Source: Betaproteobacteria bacterium (GTDB lineage Bacteria > Pseudomonadota > Gammaproteobacteria > Burkholderiales > Usitatibacteraceae). Taken from it: a stretch of 7,107 nt of DNA. Location: contig PQAI01000152.1 of NCBI GenBank assembly GCA_003105245.1, forward strand, positions 8,430 to 15,536. The letters are read 5' to 3'. Position 1 is the stretch's first letter, and each line of letters begins with the position of its first letter. Below the pieces are notes generated by a model. The model saw only the letters and a program-made list of their open reading frames with translations, ran no database searches and was not told where the DNA came from. The position numbers and the translations under genes are program-made. Shown piece after piece: positions 1 through 5,502 of the stretch.

Positions 1-36
1 CGCAACGACACGCCGGACGTGCTGGCCGACGCCTAG
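1..36 (+). CDS. C-terminal end of an unidentified plus-strand gene (partial)
   Basis: The first eleven codons read RNDTPDVLADA and end at TAG (34-36). All eleven end in G or C at the third position, the same strong bias as the identified genes here, while the other two forward frames do not show it. That is the only support, and the fragment is too short to assign a function. Its stop lies in the palindrome CTAG, which also supplies the stop of the opposing gene at 33-35, so the two genes are convergent and overlap at their stops. A chance open frame cannot be excluded. Confidence 0.42.
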   Translation, partial: RNDTPDVLADA

Positions 37-362
37 GTCGAGGGCGGCGGTTGCGGTTCCGGCGGGGGCTTCGGCTGCGCGCGCAGCATCCCGAAGGCCG
101 CCAGCGCCAGGCGCGCGACGACGAGCGTCCGGCTCGCCAGGCGGAAGAGACGCGAGACGCGGCCGCTCCCCAGCCCCGTGAGAAGCAGGCCCAGCGCGAC
201 TTCGCGGGCGGTGGAGGAGCCGGCGATCGCCGAGCTCACGTGGCCCAGCGAGAGGCTTTCGCGCACGCGCGCCGCGTCCCGGACCACCTTCAGGCGATAG
301 AGCGAGGACTGCGCCACCAGCAGGTCCTTGCGGATCGCGAGCAGATCCTTCGACTCGCTCAT
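33..362 (-). CDS. Small membrane-associated protein in the yqjK position of a yqjD-yqjE cluster
   Basis: A 109-residue protein of unknown function. The N-terminal part (residues 1-36) is charged and helical. Residues about 54-92 are rich in Leu, Ala, Val and Gly, broken by arginines, so they could form one membrane-associated or amphipathic segment. The C-terminus is a proline-rich tail (about residues 97-107). The start codon ATG (362-360) overlaps the stop of the upstream YqjE-type gene in an ATGA arrangement, so the two are almost certainly co-transcribed and translationally coupled. In E. coli the gene after yqjE is yqjK, also about 100 residues. I assign the link by position and size, since I see no clear sequence match. 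The stop shares a CTAG with a convergent gene. Confidence 0.72.
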   Translation of the reverse strand: MSESKDLLAIRKDLLVAQSSLYRLKVVRDAARVRESLSLGHVSSAIAGSSTAREVALGLLLTGLGSGRVSRLFRLASRTLVVARLALAAFGMLRAQPKPPPEPQPPPST

Positions 363-742
363 TCGGGACCCCGGATCATCTCGATGTCGCGCTCGAGCTC
401 GGCGATGGTCGCGGCGAGCGGCGCCGGGCTGTTCTCGGCGATGTCACGCAGGCGCCAGAACGCCCATCCACCGATCCCGAGGTAGGCAGCGCAAACCGCG
501 ACGAGCGCGGCAATGCGGTACGAGTCCCAGAAGAGGACCACCACCAGCACGCCCAGCGCCAGGAGACCTGCGGCGAGGAAGAGCGCCGCGACGACCGCGA
601 GCTGGAGCATCCGCTTCTGCCGCTGGGATGCCTCCTTGAGCTCGATCGCGACGAGTTCCAGCCGGACGCGCGCCAGCGCCGCCAGATCGGCGCCGAGCGC
701 GCCCAGCGCTTCCTTCACACCCGGCGAGGGCGTGTCCGTCAT
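359..742 (-). CDS. yqjE: YqjE-type inner membrane protein (phage holin 3_6 superfamily)
   Basis: A 127-residue membrane protein. Residues 1-45 form a soluble helix ending in a basic stretch (RQKRM). Two hydrophobic membrane helices follow at about 46-71 and 77-97, then a short acidic tail with ELERDIEMI. Size, layout and its place between a DUF883 gene and a third small gene match the YqjE family (Pfam Phage_holin_3_6). Despite that name, no lysis role is shown for chromosomal members; E. coli YqjE is an uncharacterised membrane protein. The gene lies 20 bases after the DUF883 stop and its own stop overlaps the next start, so all three form an operon. No clear ribosome binding site precedes ATG 742, which fits translation coupled to the upstream gene. 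The family is assigned from memory, without an alignment. Confidence 0.82.
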   Translation of the reverse strand: MTDTPSPGVKEALGALGADLAALARVRLELVAIELKEASQRQKRMLQLAVVAALFLAAGLLALGVLVVVLFWDSYRIAALVAVCAAYLGIGGWAFWRLRDIAENSPAPLAATIAELERDIEMIRGPE

Positions 743-762
743 CGGCTACGAGGCCCGGCCGC

Positions 763-1089
763 CTAGCGGCGGTTGAGCATCATCCCGATGGCGAGGCCCA
801 CGAGGACGCCGACCCCGGCGGTGATGCCGATGGCCTGCCAGGGTTTCTCGTGGACGTAGTGGTCGGTCGCCTGCGCGGTCGCCTTCGCCTTCTCGACGGC
901 CGTGTGCTCGATGTCGGCGAGCCGCGCCTTGGTCGCCCTCAGGCTCTGCTCGACGCCGGTGCGCCAGGTGGCGACCTTCTCGCCGCCCACCGTGGCCGTG
1001 TCGCGCAGCAACGTCTCGGTTTCCGCGACGACCTTGTTGAGGTCCTGCAGCAGTTTTTCCTTCGTGACTTCGACGGTGACGGTATCCAT
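763..1089 (-). CDS. yqjD: DUF883 family protein, YqjD/ElaB-like ribosome-associated membrane protein
   Basis: A 108-residue protein with a long charged helical N-terminal part (residues 1-80) and one C-terminal membrane helix (about 85-105). The run HEKPWQAIGITAGVGVLVG and the terminal arginine pair are typical of the DUF883 (ElaB/YqjD/YgaM) family. The small residues in the helix (GxxxG-like spacing) suggest packing or dimer formation. In E. coli, YqjD is anchored in the inner membrane by this helix and binds ribosomes in stationary phase under RpoS control. The same role here is inference. The start is ATG 1089 because AAGGAG lies six bases upstream. The frame stays open twenty codons further to ATG 1149, but that extension lacks family character. 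It heads a three-gene operon with the YqjE-type gene and a third small gene. Confidence 0.9.
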   Translation of the reverse strand: MDTVTVEVTKEKLLQDLNKVVAETETLLRDTATVGGEKVATWRTGVEQSLRATKARLADIEHTAVEKAKATAQATDHYVHEKPWQAIGITAGVGVLVGLAIGMMLNRR

Positions 1090-1095
1090 GGCTTG

Positions 1096-1101
1096 CTCCT
1101 T
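1096..1101 (-). promoter_or_regulatory. Strong Shine-Dalgarno site fixing the YqjD-like start
   Basis: The minus strand reads AAGGAG here, six bases before ATG 1089. This decides between that start and the in-frame ATG at 1149, which would include the site inside the coding region. Confidence 0.75.
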
Positions 1102-1202
1102 GCGGGGTTTGCGCACGACGGTGATGGGGTTGCGGCTGTTTGAAGTCATGCACCGCCGGGAGTTCCCCTGAATCAGCCTGACCCCGCCCGACCCGCGCCG
1201 TA

Positions 1203-1216
1203 TTGACTCGAGTCAA
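1203..1216. repeat. 14-bp perfect palindrome at the 3' end of the nuclease gene
   Basis: TTGACTCGAGTCAA is fully self-complementary and includes the stop codon (1215-1213) of the exonuclease/GIY-YIG gene. It sits 114 bases upstream of the yqjD-like start. It has no T-tract and no loop, so it is a poor terminator. It could be a dimeric regulator site for the yqj-type operon. One half reads TTGACT, a fair -35 element on the minus strand, but no good -10 follows at the right distance. One such palindrome is close to what chance allows in 7 kb. Confidence 0.3.
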
Positions 1217-2655
1217 CGAGGGGCCGGAATGACCCTCGCGCGCCCGGGGTTTTCCTCGAGCCAGCGCCTGAGCACCTTGAGGATGTCCGGATCGAACTCC
1301 GGGAGCCGCCGCGAGGTGGCCAGGGCCTCGAGTTCGTCCTCGTCGCGCGCCGTGCCGAGGTGGCGCCACTGGTGGATCACGTGCGCCTCTTCCACGCCCC
1401 GCGCGGCATCGCGCTCCACAATGGCCACGGGCCCCGCGAAGGGCCAATCGGGAATCCGCTTCGCTTCCAGCGCCGTGGCGAGGCGCACGTTGTGCGCTTC
1501 CGGGGTCTCCTCGCCCACGCACGCGCCGCGGCACTTCCGCACCTGCCGCGCGAAGCACGGGCCGCCGCGCTTCTCCCAGCCCAGCAGTCGCCAGCACAGG
1601 CCCTGCTCGGCGGCGATGGCCTCCAGCAGGTCGCGCGCCGCCCGCGGCGAGGCGAAGGGTCCGTAGAGCGGCTCGGCGCCGGGCCCGCGCTCGTCCCAGT
1701 CGATGTCGTCGAGCTTCACGAACTCCGGCGCCTCGCGAAGCGACGGCAGGCGAAGCACCCCGAAAGTCTTGCGCCGGCGAAGCAGCGCGTTGTGCAGCGG
1801 CGCCACCTCCTTCACCAGGCGCGATTCCAGCAGCAGCGCGCCCAGCTCGCCCGCCGTCTCGATCCAGTCCAGGCGCCGGATCTCGGCCGAGAGGCGGTGG
1901 TCGTTGGAATTGCGATAGTCGGAGGTGAAGTGCGAGCGCACGCGGTCGCGCAGGTTCACGCTCTTGCCGATGTAGAGCGGCAGGTCGTTCACGCCGAAGA
2001 AGCGGTAGACGCCGGGGCACTCGGGCACGCCCTCCAGCGCGTCGGGGGCGAGTTGCGGCGGCAGGCTCGGGATCTTGAGCAGGCGCTTGACCGCGGCGAC
2101 GATCTCCTCGGCCGGCTTCTCGCGCTCGATCACCTGCACGAAGCGCCACAGCGCGCGCGCATCCCCCAGCGCGGAGTGCCGTCCCGTCCTCGCCGCGGGA
2201 TCGACCGCGTCCAGCGGATCGGCGAGCCCGTGGCGCGCGATGAGGGCGTCGAGCCCGTGGCCCACCGCCTCGGGATAGAGCCGGCGCGACAGGCGCACGG
2301 TGCACAGCACGTCGGCGGTGAAGGGCGTCTCCAGCCGCGCGAACTCGTTCTTGAGGAAGCCGTAGTCGAAGCGCGCGTTGTGGGCGACGAAGAGGTGCCC
2401 CTCGAGCCGCTCGAGCACCTCGTGGCGGATGTCCGCGAAGGTGGGCGCGCCCTTCACCATCTCGTTGGTGATGCCGGTGAGGACCTGGATGTCGGGCGGG
2501 ATGGAGCGCTCGGGATCGACGAGCGTGGACCACTCCTCGACGAGCTCGCCCTCCACCACGCGCACGATGGCGACCTCCGTCACCCGGTCGCCCGTGGCGG
2601 AGGTGCCGGTGGTCTCGAGGTCGACGAAGGCGACGGCGGGGGCGAGCAGGTTCAA
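1213..2655 (-). CDS. DnaQ-like 3'-5' exonuclease fused to a UvrC/Cho-like GIY-YIG endonuclease
   Basis: A 480-residue two-nuclease protein. Residues 7-175 form a DEDDh exonuclease domain like the DNA polymerase III epsilon subunit: D12 and E14 in VDLETTG, D97 in AHNARFD, and H160 with D165 in HSALGDA. Residues 211-295 form a GIY-YIG domain: GVY 215-217, LYIGKS 227-232, R236 or R238, and the metal-binding glutamate E277 in LLLESRLVKE. A cysteine set follows (C354, C367, C375, C379) with nearly the spacing of the UvrC cysteines. The UvrB-binding, RNase H-like and HhH parts of UvrC are absent. The role is probably DNA repair or processing, by homology with UvrC and Cho. Translation appears to start at TTG (2655-2653), overlapping the LysR stop as TTGA. 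The exonuclease core begins at about residue 8, so little could be missing. The pair is likely co-transcribed. Confidence 0.9.
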   Translation of the reverse strand: MNLLAPAVAFVDLETTGTSATGDRVTEVAIVRVVEGELVEEWSTLVDPERSIPPDIQVLTGITNEMVKGAPTFADIRHEVLERLEGHLFVAHNARFDYGFLKNEFARLETPFTADVLCTVRLSRRLYPEAVGHGLDALIARHGLADPLDAVDPAARTGRHSALGDARALWRFVQVIEREKPAEEIVAAVKRLLKIPSLPPQLAPDALEGVPECPGVYRFFGVNDLPLYIGKSVNLRDRVRSHFTSDYRNSNDHRLSAEIRRLDWIETAGELGALLLESRLVKEVAPLHNALLRRRKTFGVLRLPSLREAPEFVKLDDIDWDERGPGAEPLYGPFASPRAARDLLEAIAAEQGLCWRLLGWEKRGGPCFARQVRKCRGACVGEETPEAHNVRLATALEAKRIPDWPFAGPVAIVERDAARGVEEAHVIHQWRHLGTARDEDELEALATSRRLPEFDPDILKVLRRWLEENPGRARVIPAPR

Positions 2656-3569
2656 CGACCGGCCTTGCGCACGCGCCAGGGCGCGTCGGAGAACTTCTCG
2701 AGCAGGAACTCCACCAGCGCGGCCACGCGCGGCGAGCGGTGGCGTCCGTGGGGGAAGACGGCGTGCAGCGGCAGCGGCTCCACGTGGTGGGAGTCCGCGA
2801 GCACGGGCTCGAGCTTGCCTTGCGCGATGGCCTCACCCACCACCACGTCGGCGAGCCGGATGATTCCCAGGCCGTTCACGGCGAGCTGCACGAGCGTCTC
2901 GGCGTTGCTCGCGGAAACGTTGCCGGCCACCGCGACCTCGCGCACGCCCTCGGGGAAGCGGAAGGGCCAGCGCTGGAACTGCGGCGTGCCGGCGATCACC
3001 AGGCAGTTGTGTCCCAGGAGATCCTCGGGCTTGCCCGGCCGCCCGTGGCGCTCGAGGTAGGCGGGGGAAGCGCAGATCACGCGCTCCATGTCGCAGATCT
3101 TGCGCGAGACGAGCGAGGAGTCGGCGAGGTGGCCGGTGCGAAGGCCGACGTCCGCGCCCTCCTCGACCAGGTCGACGATGCGGTCGGTCATCGTGATCTC
3201 GACCGCCATCTCGGGGTAGCGCGCGAGGAACTCCGGCAGCGCCGGGACGAGCTGGTGGTAGCCGAAGGCGGTGCCCACGTTCACGCGCAGCCTGCCGCGC
3301 GGGCGGGCGCGGAAGCGCGCGACCTCGTTCTCGGCCTCCTCGATGTCCGCGAGGATGCGCTGGGCGCGGTGGAAGAACGCCTCGCCCTCCGGGGTGAGCG
3401 CGAGCCGGCGCGTGGTGCGGTTGAGCAGGCGCACCCCCAGCCGGCTCTCCATGCGCGTGACGAGCTTGGAGATCGCCGAGGGGGTGAGGCCCAGCTCGCG
3501 CGCGGCGGGCGAGAAGCCGCCCTTCTCCACCGCGCGCACGAAGGCCGCCATGTCGTCGGGGGCGCTCAC
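2652..3569 (-). CDS. LysR-family transcriptional regulator
   Basis: A 305-residue regulator of standard LysR length. Residues 4-63 form the winged helix-turn-helix, with FSPAARELGLTPSAISKLV as the core and RLLNRTTRRLALTPEG leading into the wing. A linker helix follows (about 64-88). Residues about 93-297 form the periplasmic-binding-protein-like effector domain. The sequence resembles the CrgA/AaeR-type subgroup (MxAFVRVVExGSF pattern), whose effectors are often aromatic or quinone-like compounds, but the ligand cannot be predicted. The start is GTG 3569, with AAGGA eight bases upstream on the minus strand. ATG 3551 would drop six residues and lose this spacing. The inverted repeat at 3582-3594 may be its own operator. 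The stop overlaps the start of the exonuclease/GIY-YIG gene. The divergent neighbour is the small gene at 3691. Confidence 0.95.
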   Translation of the reverse strand: MSAPDDMAAFVRAVEKGGFSPAARELGLTPSAISKLVTRMESRLGVRLLNRTTRRLALTPEGEAFFHRAQRILADIEEAENEVARFRARPRGRLRVNVGTAFGYHQLVPALPEFLARYPEMAVEITMTDRIVDLVEEGADVGLRTGHLADSSLVSRKICDMERVICASPAYLERHGRPGKPEDLLGHNCLVIAGTPQFQRWPFRFPEGVREVAVAGNVSASNAETLVQLAVNGLGIIRLADVVVGEAIAQGKLEPVLADSHHVEPLPLHAVFPHGRHRSPRVAALVEFLLEKFSDAPWRVRKAGR

Positions 3570-3578
3570 GCTATTTGT

Positions 3579-3583
3579 TCCTT
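3579..3583 (-). promoter_or_regulatory. Ribosome binding site for the LysR gene
   Basis: The minus strand reads AAGGA, eight bases before GTG 3569. It supports the GTG start over the internal ATG at 3551. It overlaps the left end of the inverted repeat at 3582-3594 by two bases. Confidence 0.65.
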
Positions 3584-3594
3584 GATTTCATCAA
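3582..3594. promoter_or_regulatory. Candidate LysR operator, TTGAT-N3-ATCAA (T-N11-A)
   Basis: TTGAT (3582-3586) and ATCAA (3590-3594) are perfect inverted arms around TTC. This gives the T-N11-A layout that LysR-type regulators usually bind. It lies 12 bases upstream of the LysR start codon, in the 121-base divergent spacer shared with the small gene at 3691, so it could serve autoregulation. On the minus strand TACAAT (3619-3614) could be a -10 element, but no good -35 lies at 15-18 bases. The arms are only five bases, so chance is possible. Confidence 0.35.
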
Positions 3595-3690
3595 TCCTTT
3601 GCCCATGAACCGGATTGTATAGCACGGAAGCCGCAATTACATTGGCTGCACGGGCGCCAGGTGGGCGCCATCACCGGACAGGAGACGGCC

Positions 3691-3864
3691 ATGAGGATTC
3701 CGACTTCCTTCGAACTCGACCGGCGCGCCAAGGCGCTTCGCCGGGAGGAGATCTCGCACCTGCTGGACGAGGCGGTCAGGGCGATTCGCGGCTGGGGCTC
3801 GAGTCGAAAGCGTGCGCCTTCAGCACCTCGAGCGGGACGAGGTCCAATGCCCGCTCGTGGGTAG
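3691..3864 (+). CDS. Small 57-residue protein of unknown function
   Basis: The frame starts at ATG 3691 with AGGAG (3680-3684) six bases upstream, a strong ribosome binding site. Residues 1-35 (MRIPTSFELDRRAKALRREE, then ISHLLDEAVRAIRGW) suggest a short lead and one amphipathic, highly charged helix. The opening resembles small betaproteobacterial proteins beginning with a PTSFEL-like or PTxxELER-like motif, from memory only. Codons 1-37 end in G or C in 32 of 37 cases, but codons 38-57 in only 6 of 20. The tail therefore does not look shaped as a protein in this frame. From 3776 onward the gene is antisense to DUF2237, whose coding demand explains the odd codons. Either the original stop was lost or the protein has an unconstrained basic tail. 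It is divergent from the LysR gene. Confidence 0.6.
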   Translation: MRIPTSFELDRRAKALRREEISHLLDEAVRAIRGWGSSRKRAPSAPRAGRGPMPARG

Positions 3865-4165
3865 CCTCGAGGACCACCGGCGGCGCCATGCCGGCTTCGA
3901 GCGCCTCCAGCCAGCGCAGCGCGCAAAGGCACCAGCGATCCCCCGGCTTGAGCCCGCGGAAGCGCATCCCGGGCCGGGGCGTCACCAGGTCGTTGCCGCG
4001 CGCGGTGCTGAAGGCGAGGAATTCCTCCGTCACCCGCGCGCAGATCACGTGCGTGCCCGCGTCGCCCTCGTCCTCGAGGCAGGAGCCGTCCCGGAAGTAG
4101 CCGGTCAGGGGGTCGTAGGAGCAGGCGCGCAGCTCGCCGCCCAGCACGTTGCGGGATTCGGACAT
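3776..4165 (-). CDS. DUF2237 family protein, function unknown
   Basis: A 129-residue soluble protein. It shows the family signature almost throughout: NVLG (6-9), then CSYDPLTGYFRDGSC (15-29), GTHVICARVTEEFLAF (37-52), RGNDLVTPRP (56-65), GLKPGDRWCLCALRW (71-85) and APPVVLEATH (94-103). The five cysteines C15, C29, C42, C79 and C81 are conserved in the family as I recall it and could bind a metal. No reaction or partner is known. The start ATG 4165 places NVLG five residues in, as is usual. A longer open frame upstream lies antisense to DUF2863 and carries no family sequence. The ribosome binding site is weak (GGAACGAG). The gene is divergent from the DUF2863 gene across 94 bases, and its last 89 bases overlap the small convergent gene at 3691-3864. 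Confidence 0.9.
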   Translation of the reverse strand: MSESRNVLGGELRACSYDPLTGYFRDGSCLEDEGDAGTHVICARVTEEFLAFSTARGNDLVTPRPGMRFRGLKPGDRWCLCALRWLEALEAGMAPPVVLEATHERALDLVPLEVLKAHAFDSSPSRESP

Positions 4166-4195
4166 GAGGCTCGTTCCGGTCGTTCGTTGCCGCAA

Positions 4196-4204
4196 TGATA
4201 AAAT
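4196..4204 (+). promoter_or_regulatory. Candidate extended -10 promoter for the DUF2863 gene
   Basis: TGATAAAAT matches the extended -10 form TGn followed by TAAAAT, one base from the TATAAT consensus. It sits in the only AT-rich patch of the spacer between two divergent genes. A start of transcription near 4211 would give a leader of about 50 bases. No good -35 is visible, which extended -10 promoters tolerate. The same patch reads TATTTTATCAT on the minus strand and could also serve DUF2237. Confidence 0.42.
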
Positions 4205-4259
4205 ACGCCTCCGACGAACCGTCATTCGCGCCGGCGATTTTCCTGCCGGCCTCCCCGCC

Positions 4260-5447
4260 ATGGCCCGCACCCGCAGCAAGTCCGCGCCCCGCCTCACCCG
4301 GGACGCCGAGCGCCTCATCGCCCTGGCCAACGGCCTCCACACCTCCGGCAGCCTCACCGAGGACCGCTTCTGGGAATCCCAGATCGCCGCACTCGTGGAG
4401 AAGCTCCTCGAGCACGGCAACGACGTGCCGCTCGATGGCGCCCTGGACCACCTCTGGCAGACCAACTCCGGGGCCTACGACGTCCTGATCGAGCGCACCG
4501 AAGGCATCTCGGAGTCCGTCACGGTCATGCAGGGCGACCTCGCGTGGGAGACGCTGCTGGTCGCCGCGCCCGTGGTCGCATGGTCGAAGTACGCGATTCC
4601 CTCCGGGCCCATCGCGAAGGAGGACGCGCAGGCGCTCAAGGTGCAGCTGCAGGCGCACGTCGCCGCCGCCGACACGCGCGTGTCCCTCGTGCCCTACCTC
4701 TACTCCATCGACCAGCTGCCGCGCCACTTCTCCGAGCTGAGGCGCCTGGCCGCCAAGCTGGGCGACGCCGCGGTGACGGGCGAGATCCCGCGCATCGACT
4801 TCGGGCGCATGCCGGAGACGGCGCAGCTGCTCTCCGACTCGCGCTTCGTCATCGCCTCCGTGGCCACGCCGCGCGGCAAGCCCATGTTCCGCTGGCAGGA
4901 GGACGCGAGCGGGCACGCCGGCCGCACCACGAGCCTCGAGCAGTGGATCGCGCAGGCGCGCCCCACGATCGCGCGCATGCTGCCCGGCTGCGTGTTCGAG
5001 TCGCTGCTGCCGGACGCCTACTACGTGAACTGCCGCGAGGCCGACCGGCGCGTGCGTCCCTACGCCGTGCGCGCGGGCGTCGCCTTCCTGGAGAACGCCC
5101 TGCAGATCGAGCCCTCGCAGCTTCGCGTCGTGATCGCCGGCTTCGGGGAGGAGCGCGTGGACGAGTACCGCGTCGGCTTCACCGTGAATGGCGACAGCCA
5201 CGTCGCGCACGGGGTCGTCTGGCCTCTCTACGGCCGCGAGGAGGAAGGCGCGCGACCGGGGCCCATCGAGGATCTCCTCACGGAACTCGCGCAGTGCGGC
5301 GTCACCGAGGTGAAGAAGCTCTCCGGCACCTTCGAGCCCGAGTACTGCGAGGACTGCGGCGCGCCGCTCTTCGCCAATCCCGAGGGCGAGATCGTCCACG
5401 CCGAGCTTCCCGAGGAAGCCGACTCCCCCGCCGCGCATTTCCACTGA
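4260..5447 (+). CDS. DUF2863 family protein, function unknown
   Basis: A 395-residue soluble protein typical of Betaproteobacteria. Family character shows in the opening MARTRSKSAPRLTRDAERLI, in SGSLTEDRFWE (29-39), and in LLEHGNDVPLDGALDHL followed by GAYDVLIE. No membrane segment or signal peptide is seen. The C-terminus has a CxxC pair (C363, C366 in EYCEDCGAPLFANPEGE), like half of a zinc ribbon, followed by an acidic tail. No catalytic motif or proven function is known to me. I chose ATG 4260 because the family starts with this basic run. The frame is open back to 4149, but that part overlaps the divergent gene. No Shine-Dalgarno sequence precedes the start; the leader there is rich in C and T. 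The gene is divergent from DUF2237 and is followed 55 bases later by an AraC regulator on the same strand. Confidence 0.9.
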   Translation: MARTRSKSAPRLTRDAERLIALANGLHTSGSLTEDRFWESQIAALVEKLLEHGNDVPLDGALDHLWQTNSGAYDVLIERTEGISESVTVMQGDLAWETLLVAAPVVAWSKYAIPSGPIAKEDAQALKVQLQAHVAAADTRVSLVPYLYSIDQLPRHFSELRRLAAKLGDAAVTGEIPRIDFGRMPETAQLLSDSRFVIASVATPRGKPMFRWQEDASGHAGRTTSLEQWIAQARPTIARMLPGCVFESLLPDAYYVNCREADRRVRPYAVRAGVAFLENALQIEPSQLRVVIAGFGEERVDEYRVGFTVNGDSHVAHGVVWPLYGREEEGARPGPIEDLLTELAQCGVTEVKKLSGTFEPEYCEDCGAPLFANPEGEIVHAELPEEADSPAAHFH

Positions 5448-5469
5448 CGCCCCCGGCGTCCGCAGTTTC

Positions 5470-5500
5470 GTAATCAGATCAGAAAAGCTAATCTGATTAC
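5470..5500. promoter_or_regulatory. Inverted repeat with 10-bp arms, probable operator of the AraC-family gene
   Basis: GTAATCAGAT (5470-5479) and ATCTGATTAC (5491-5500) are perfect inverted arms separated by 11 bases, in an AT-rich island within very GC-rich DNA. The right arm ends two bases before ATG 5503, so bound protein would block transcription or translation start. A TAATCT hexamer (5489-5494) could be a weak -10 that puts the transcript start at or next to the ATG. No T-tract follows, so a terminator for the DUF2863 gene is unlikely. Autoregulation by the adjacent AraC protein is inference; another dimeric regulator could use the site. Confidence 0.55.
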
Positions 5501-5502
5501 CT

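Noticed and set aside
359..742. The YqjE-type protein as a prophage holin
   Set aside because: No phage genes, endolysin or integrase are nearby, and the gene order matches the chromosomal yqj cluster.
746..2836. A long minus-strand open frame of 696 codons across the YqjD-like gene, the nuclease gene and the LysR 3' end
   Set aside because: It is an Arg/Ala/Gly-rich frame-shifted shadow of genes with recognisable domains, a common artefact in high-GC DNA.
1360..3060. A plus-strand open frame of 566 codons antisense to the nuclease and LysR genes
   Set aside because: The composition is typical of an antisense shadow, rich in Arg, His, Ala and Val, with no motifs. The minus-strand frames carry complete catalytic and helix-turn-helix signatures.
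3652..3670. Direct repeat GGGCGCCA at 3652-3659 and 3663-3670
   Set aside because: Two short GC-rich copies around a self-complementary GGCGCC are likely by chance at this base composition. I see no link to a start or promoter.
5470..5500. The inverted repeat as an intrinsic terminator for the DUF2863 gene
   Set aside because: The stem is AT-rich, no T-tract follows, and the next gene starts two bases later. An operator fits better.
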